Origin: Lachnospiraceae bacterium
GTDB taxonomy: Bacteria > Bacillota > Clostridia > Lachnospirales > Lachnospiraceae
Assembly: GCA_014804225.1 (NCBI GenBank)
Contig: JAAVAF010000053.1
Span: 1 to 9,922, forward strand
DNA: 9,922 bases
Reading direction: 5' to 3'
Positions within the stretch are counted from its first letter, which is position 1, and each line of letters opens with the position of its first letter. Positions 6,872-9,922 of the stretch are shown here, one piece after another. The notes beneath the pieces were generated by a model that was not told the origin of the DNA, made no database searches, and saw only the letters and a list, made by a program, of their open reading frames with translations. The position numbers and the translations under genes were made by a program.

Positions 6872-8886
6872 AAGAAATATTGATTTTTGCGGGAACAACA
6901 GAAGGGCGAACGTTATCGGAGTATCTCATAAATTTAAACATACGCCACACCATCTGCGTTGCTACCGAATACGGGGAAATTGTGCTAAAGAAGCATTCGT
7001 TGGTAACGCTACATCAAGGGCGAATGAATCAGGAGGAAATCAAAGCCTTCCTTGCAAACGGCAATTTTTCGGCAGTTGTCGATGCAACACATTCCTATGC
7101 GGAAATTGTTACACAAAATATAAAAGCGGCAGCGGCGGAAATGAAGCTCCCATACCTTCGACTACTTCGGGAGTGCAGTCCGAGAACCGATTATGATAAA
7201 GTACATTACTTTGAAACAAGCACCGTATGTGCCAAAGCGTTAGCGCTTACAGAAGGGAATATTTTGCTGACAACGGGAAGTAAGGAACTGTCAACGTATT
7301 GTATTTCAGAAGAAGTCAAACGCAGACTTTATGTTCGCGTACTGCCAAGCACGGAAAGTATTGCGTGTTGTAACGAACAGGGGATATGCGGAAAACAGGT
7401 TATTGCGATGCAGGGACCGTTTAGCGTGGAAATGAACGAAGCGTTGCTAAGACAATACGACATTTCCTGTCTGGTAACAAAGGAGAGCGGAGCAGTCGGC
7501 GGATTTTTTGAAAAACTCGACGCGGCAAAGCGGACAGGCGCATCAGTATTTGTTATTGGACATCCAAAAGAGGAGGACGGTTATTCGTTTACAGCATTGT
7601 GCAGTGCATTGGAAAAAATTTGTGGGAAACGCTTTCCACAGCCGAAAACGTTACAAATTACACTTGCAGGGATTGGTATGGGCGGAGAAAACGGAATAAC
7701 GAAGGAAGTCGCGCACGCAATCGACGAGGCAGATATTTTACTTGGCGCACAGCGGCTGATTGCACCGTATCATGCAAAACTAGAAAAGCATCCGTTTTAT
7801 CGTGCAGAACAGATCATTCCCTATTTAGAAGGAATACACGGCAAAAAAGTTGTCATTTTGTTTTCGGGGGACAGTGGTTTTTACAGTGGCTGTCACGCAT
7901 TATATCATGCATTAGAACAGGAAATCCAAACCAATCATTGGAATGCATCAATTCGCATTTTACCAGGAATTTCTTCTGTTTCGTATCTTGCCGCATCTAT
8001 CAATGAAAGCTATCAGGACGCGGCAATTTACAGTATACATGGAAAAGAATTGTACAATCTCGCACGCAGAATCAAAACCAATCCAAAAACGTTTTTACTG
8101 ATGTCCGGCGTAAAAGATGTAAACTTGCTTGGAACACTTTTGATTGACGCTAAACTTTTGGATTGTGAAATTATCGTTGGATATCAATTATCATATCCCA
8201 ATCAGCGAATACAGAAAATGACGCCACAGGAATGTTGTACATTAAAAGAAGAGGGATTATATACTTGTTTTATTCAAAACCCGGACGCTATTGAAAAAAA
8301 ATTAACACACGGTATTAAAGATGCGGAATTTATCAGAGCAAACGTCCCCATGACAAAGGAAGAGGTTCGAGAGGTGAGTATCTGTAAATTGCACTTACAT
8401 GATCGAGCAGTTGTCTATGATATTGGAAGCGGTACAGGCTCTATTGCCGTAGAAATAGCAGCCTTGTCGAATGATATCCAAGTGTACGCAATCGAGCAGA
8501 AAAAAGAAGCCGTTTCTTTAATCGCACAAAACAAAGAAAAATTTTATTTGCAAAATATTGCAGTTATTGAAGCAGCAGCCCCCGAAGGATTAGCAAACCT
8601 GCCAACGGCAACACACACCTTTATCGGCGGAAGCGGTGGAAACTTAAAAGAAATTGTAACCTTATTGCGACAAATAAATCCCCAAATGCAAATTGTTATC
8701 AATGCAGTCAGTCTGGAAACTATTTGTGAAATCAAGGAGCTGTTAGACGCATTTGAAATCAAAGACGCAGAAATCATACAGCTTCAGACAAGCAGAGCAA
8801 AACAGCTTGGAAATTATCACTTGATGCAAGCAGAAAATCCCGTTTGGATTTGCGCGTTTTCCTTTTCAGAAAATGAGGATAAATGA
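6868..8886 (+). CDS. cbiJET: CbiJ-CbiE-CbiT triple fusion: cobalt-precorrin-6A reductase, C5-methyltransferase, C15-methyltransferase/decarboxylase
   Basis: One unbroken 672-residue frame carries three enzymes. Residues ~1-250 are CbiJ/CobK, the NAD(P)H-dependent reductase, with IFAGTTEGRTLSEYL (6-20), VDATHSYA (71-78), LLTTGSKEL (133-141), MQGPFSVEMNEALL (181-194) and VTKESGAVGGF (203-213). Residues ~262-475 are CbiE, a tetrapyrrole methylase, with GIGMGGENGIT (268-278), LLGAQRLI (291-298), LFSGDSGFYSG (331-341) and LPGISSVSYLA (365-375). Residues ~480-672 are CbiT, a Rossmann methyltransferase, with VPMTKEEVR (493-501), DIGSGTGSIAVE (518-529), FIGGSGGNL (585-593) and NAVSLET (612-618). CbiET (CobL-like) fusions are well known; adding CbiJ is less usual to my knowledge. 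CbiJ, CbiT and CbiE act on successive intermediates, so the fusion may favour transfer between sites. The start is TTG, and the stop overlaps cbiA as ATGA. Confidence 0.94.
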   Translation: MKEILIFAGTTEGRTLSEYLINLNIRHTICVATEYGEIVLKKHSLVTLHQGRMNQEEIKAFLANGNFSAVVDATHSYAEIVTQNIKAAAAEMKLPYLRLLRECSPRTDYDKVHYFETSTVCAKALALTEGNILLTTGSKELSTYCISEEVKRRLYVRVLPSTESIACCNEQGICGKQVIAMQGPFSVEMNEALLRQYDISCLVTKESGAVGGFFEKLDAAKRTGASVFVIGHPKEEDGYSFTALCSALEKICGKRFPQPKTLQITLAGIGMGGENGITKEVAHAIDEADILLGAQRLIAPYHAKLEKHPFYRAEQIIPYLEGIHGKKVVILFSGDSGFYSGCHALYHALEQEIQTNHWNASIRILPGISSVSYLAASINESYQDAAIYSIHGKELYNLARRIKTNPKTFLLMSGVKDVNLLGTLLIDAKLLDCEIIVGYQLSYPNQRIQKMTPQECCTLKEEGLYTCFIQNPDAIEKKLTHGIKDAEFIRANVPMTKEEVREVSICKLHLHDRAVVYDIGSGTGSIAVEIAALSNDIQVYAIEQKKEAVSLIAQNKEKFYLQNIAVIEAAAPEGLANLPTATHTFIGGSGGNLKEIVTLLRQINPQMQIVINAVSLETICEIKELLDAFEIKDAEIIQLQTSRAKQLGNYHLMQAENPVWICAFSFSENEDK

Positions 8887-9922
8887 ATATGAATGTTAAT
8901 CGAATTATGATTGCCGCGCCAAAAAGCGGCAGTGGAAAGACAACTATAACGTGTGCACTGCTACAGGCTTTGAAAGATATGGGAAAACAAGTCGTTTCCT
9001 ACAAATGCGGACCAGATTACATAGACCCGATGTTTCACGAGAAAGTGATTGGCATTCCTGCAAAAAATCTGGATACCTTTTTTACGGACGAGGCACAAAC
9101 CAAAAAACTGTTTTTGAACGGCATATCAAAAAATGACACGGTTGTCATCGAAGGTGTTATGGGACTGTTTGACGGATTGGGCGGTATTCGGGAGGAGGGT
9201 TCCTCTTATCATCTTGCAAAAGTAACGAAAACGCCAATTGTGCTTGTGGTCGATGCAAAGGGAATGGGACGCTCTGTGATTGCGCTGATTGCGGGATTTC
9301 TTGCCTATGATACCGAAAAGCTCATACGCGGTATAATTTTAAACAGAATTTCTAAAGAATATTATGAAACGATAAAACCGCTGATTGAAGAAACGCTAGA
9401 AATTTTCGTTCTCGGCTTTGTTCCCGAACAGAAAAATCTGCAAATGGAGAGCAGACACTTAGGGCTTGTTATGCCAAATGAACAAGAAACAATGAAAGAA
9501 AAATTGCGGCTTTTATCAAAAGAATTTTGTAAAACCGTTTCTGTAGATTCAATCTTAAAGATTGCTGCGCATACGGAAGCATTCGATATGCCCCAAGATA
9601 CTGTTAATGATTTAACAATGCAATCGCCTACAAAAGAAAAACCAATCATCGCTGTTGCATACGATGAAGCGTTTTGCTTTTACTATGCGGACAACCTTCG
9701 TCTGTTAAAAGAATACGGTGCTGTGTTAACCTTTTTTTCACCGCTGCATGACAAGCAACCTCCTAAGAAATACCATGCACTTCTTATCGGCGGAGGGTAT
9801 CCCGAATTATATGCAAGACAGCTCAGCGAAAACGAAACCATGCGCACTGCAATAAAATATGCTCTTTCAAAAGGTGTGCCAACCGTTGCGGAGTGCGGCG
9901 GTTTTATGTATTTACACACGTC
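8883..9922 (+). CDS. cbiA: Cobyrinic acid a,c-diamide synthase CbiA, 3' end missing at window edge
   Basis: CbiA uses ATP and glutamine to amidate the a and c side chains of cobyrinic acid. About 346 residues are visible of a family length near 450, and the frame is open to the window end. The N-terminal ATPase domain shows IMIAAPKSGSGKTT (8-21) with P-loop lysine K19, KCGPDYIDPMFH (41-52), VVIEGVMGLFDG (87-98), a VDAKGMGRS element (123-131) and ILNRIS (152-157). The class I glutamine amidotransferase domain begins near 255, with LIGGGYPELYA (301-311) and AECGGFMYL (336-344), where C338 is the expected nucleophile. ATG 8883 overlaps the previous stop (ATGA). ATG 8889 in the same frame is an alternative, and GAGG at 8875-8878 is 4 or 10 bases away respectively. 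The motifs favour CbiA over the related CbiP. Confidence 0.94.
   Translation, partial: MNMNVNRIMIAAPKSGSGKTTITCALLQALKDMGKQVVSYKCGPDYIDPMFHEKVIGIPAKNLDTFFTDEAQTKKLFLNGISKNDTVVIEGVMGLFDGLGGIREEGSSYHLAKVTKTPIVLVVDAKGMGRSVIALIAGFLAYDTEKLIRGIILNRISKEYYETIKPLIEETLEIFVLGFVPEQKNLQMESRHLGLVMPNEQETMKEKLRLLSKEFCKTVSVDSILKIAAHTEAFDMPQDTVNDLTMQSPTKEKPIIAVAYDEAFCFYYADNLRLLKEYGAVLTFFSPLHDKQPPKKYHALLIGGGYPELYARQLSENETMRTAIKYALSKGVPTVAECGGFMYLHT

Noticed and set aside
6855..7196. 113-residue + strand frame overlapping the start of the CbiJ domain
   Set aside because: It competes with the conserved CbiJ N-terminus, and its Asn/Cys/Arg-rich sequence matches nothing.
7599..8006. 135-residue + strand frame inside the CbiE region
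   Set aside because: It is a frame-shifted shadow of the conserved CbiE motifs, with Arg/Cys/Trp-rich composition.
9362..9919. Two - strand frames opposite cbiA
   Set aside because: They lie antisense to clear CbiA motifs including the GGGYPELYA and ECGG segments, and show no domain of their own.

Overview
The window is one stretch of an anaerobic (early cobalt insertion) cobalamin biosynthesis operon. All recognisable genes lie on the + strand and are packed almost end to end. CbiD, CbiG, CbiF, CbiH and CbiJ-type enzymes occur together and no oxygen-dependent ring-contraction gene is seen. With moderate-to-low GC, Gram-positive style Shine-Dalgarno sequences (AGGAG/GGAGG) and a short CobU-like protein next to cbiB, this suggests an anaerobic member of the Clostridia, probably Lachnospiraceae-like. 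The taxon is inferred from style and gene order, not from a search.

Layout. Bases 1-76 are the unresolved end of whatever lies upstream. Bases 77-1490 hold a short CobU-like protein of uncertain activity and cbiB (amide-bond formation with the aminopropanol arm). After a 59-base AT-rich gap comes cobD (1550-2581, PLP-dependent threonine-phosphate decarboxylase, which supplies the aminopropanol phosphate that CbiB uses). It is followed without a real gap by cbiC, cbiD, cbiF, cbiG, cbiH, a cbiJ-cbiE-cbiT triple fusion and the first ~75% of cbiA, which runs off the right edge. From cobD onward every junction is an overlap or direct abutment (1, 0, 37, 11, 11, 4 and 4 bases by the starts chosen here, the abutment counted as 0), implying one translationally coupled transcript.

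How the genes work together. CbiH does the C17 methylation and ring contraction. CbiF methylates C11, CbiG opens the lactone and releases the two-carbon fragment, and CbiD methylates C1. The CbiJ part of the fusion reduces cobalt-precorrin-6A. The CbiT part methylates C15 and decarboxylates the ring C acetate, and the CbiE part methylates C5. CbiC moves the methyl from C11 to C12, giving cobyrinic acid. CbiA amidates the a and c side chains. CobD and CbiB then build and attach the aminopropanol arm. Not seen in the window are CbiL (C20 methylation), a cobaltochelatase (CbiK/CbiX), uroporphyrinogen methyltransferase, CbiP, the corrinoid adenosyltransferase, a complete CobU, CobS/CobT and a threonine kinase. 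No cobalamin riboswitch was recognised; it would be expected upstream of the left edge.

Novelty. I do not see an undescribed multi-gene system. The points most worth a second look are the CobU-like protein that lacks normal CobU catalytic motifs, the three-enzyme fusion covering consecutive steps with a TTG start, and a possible internal promoter before cobD.
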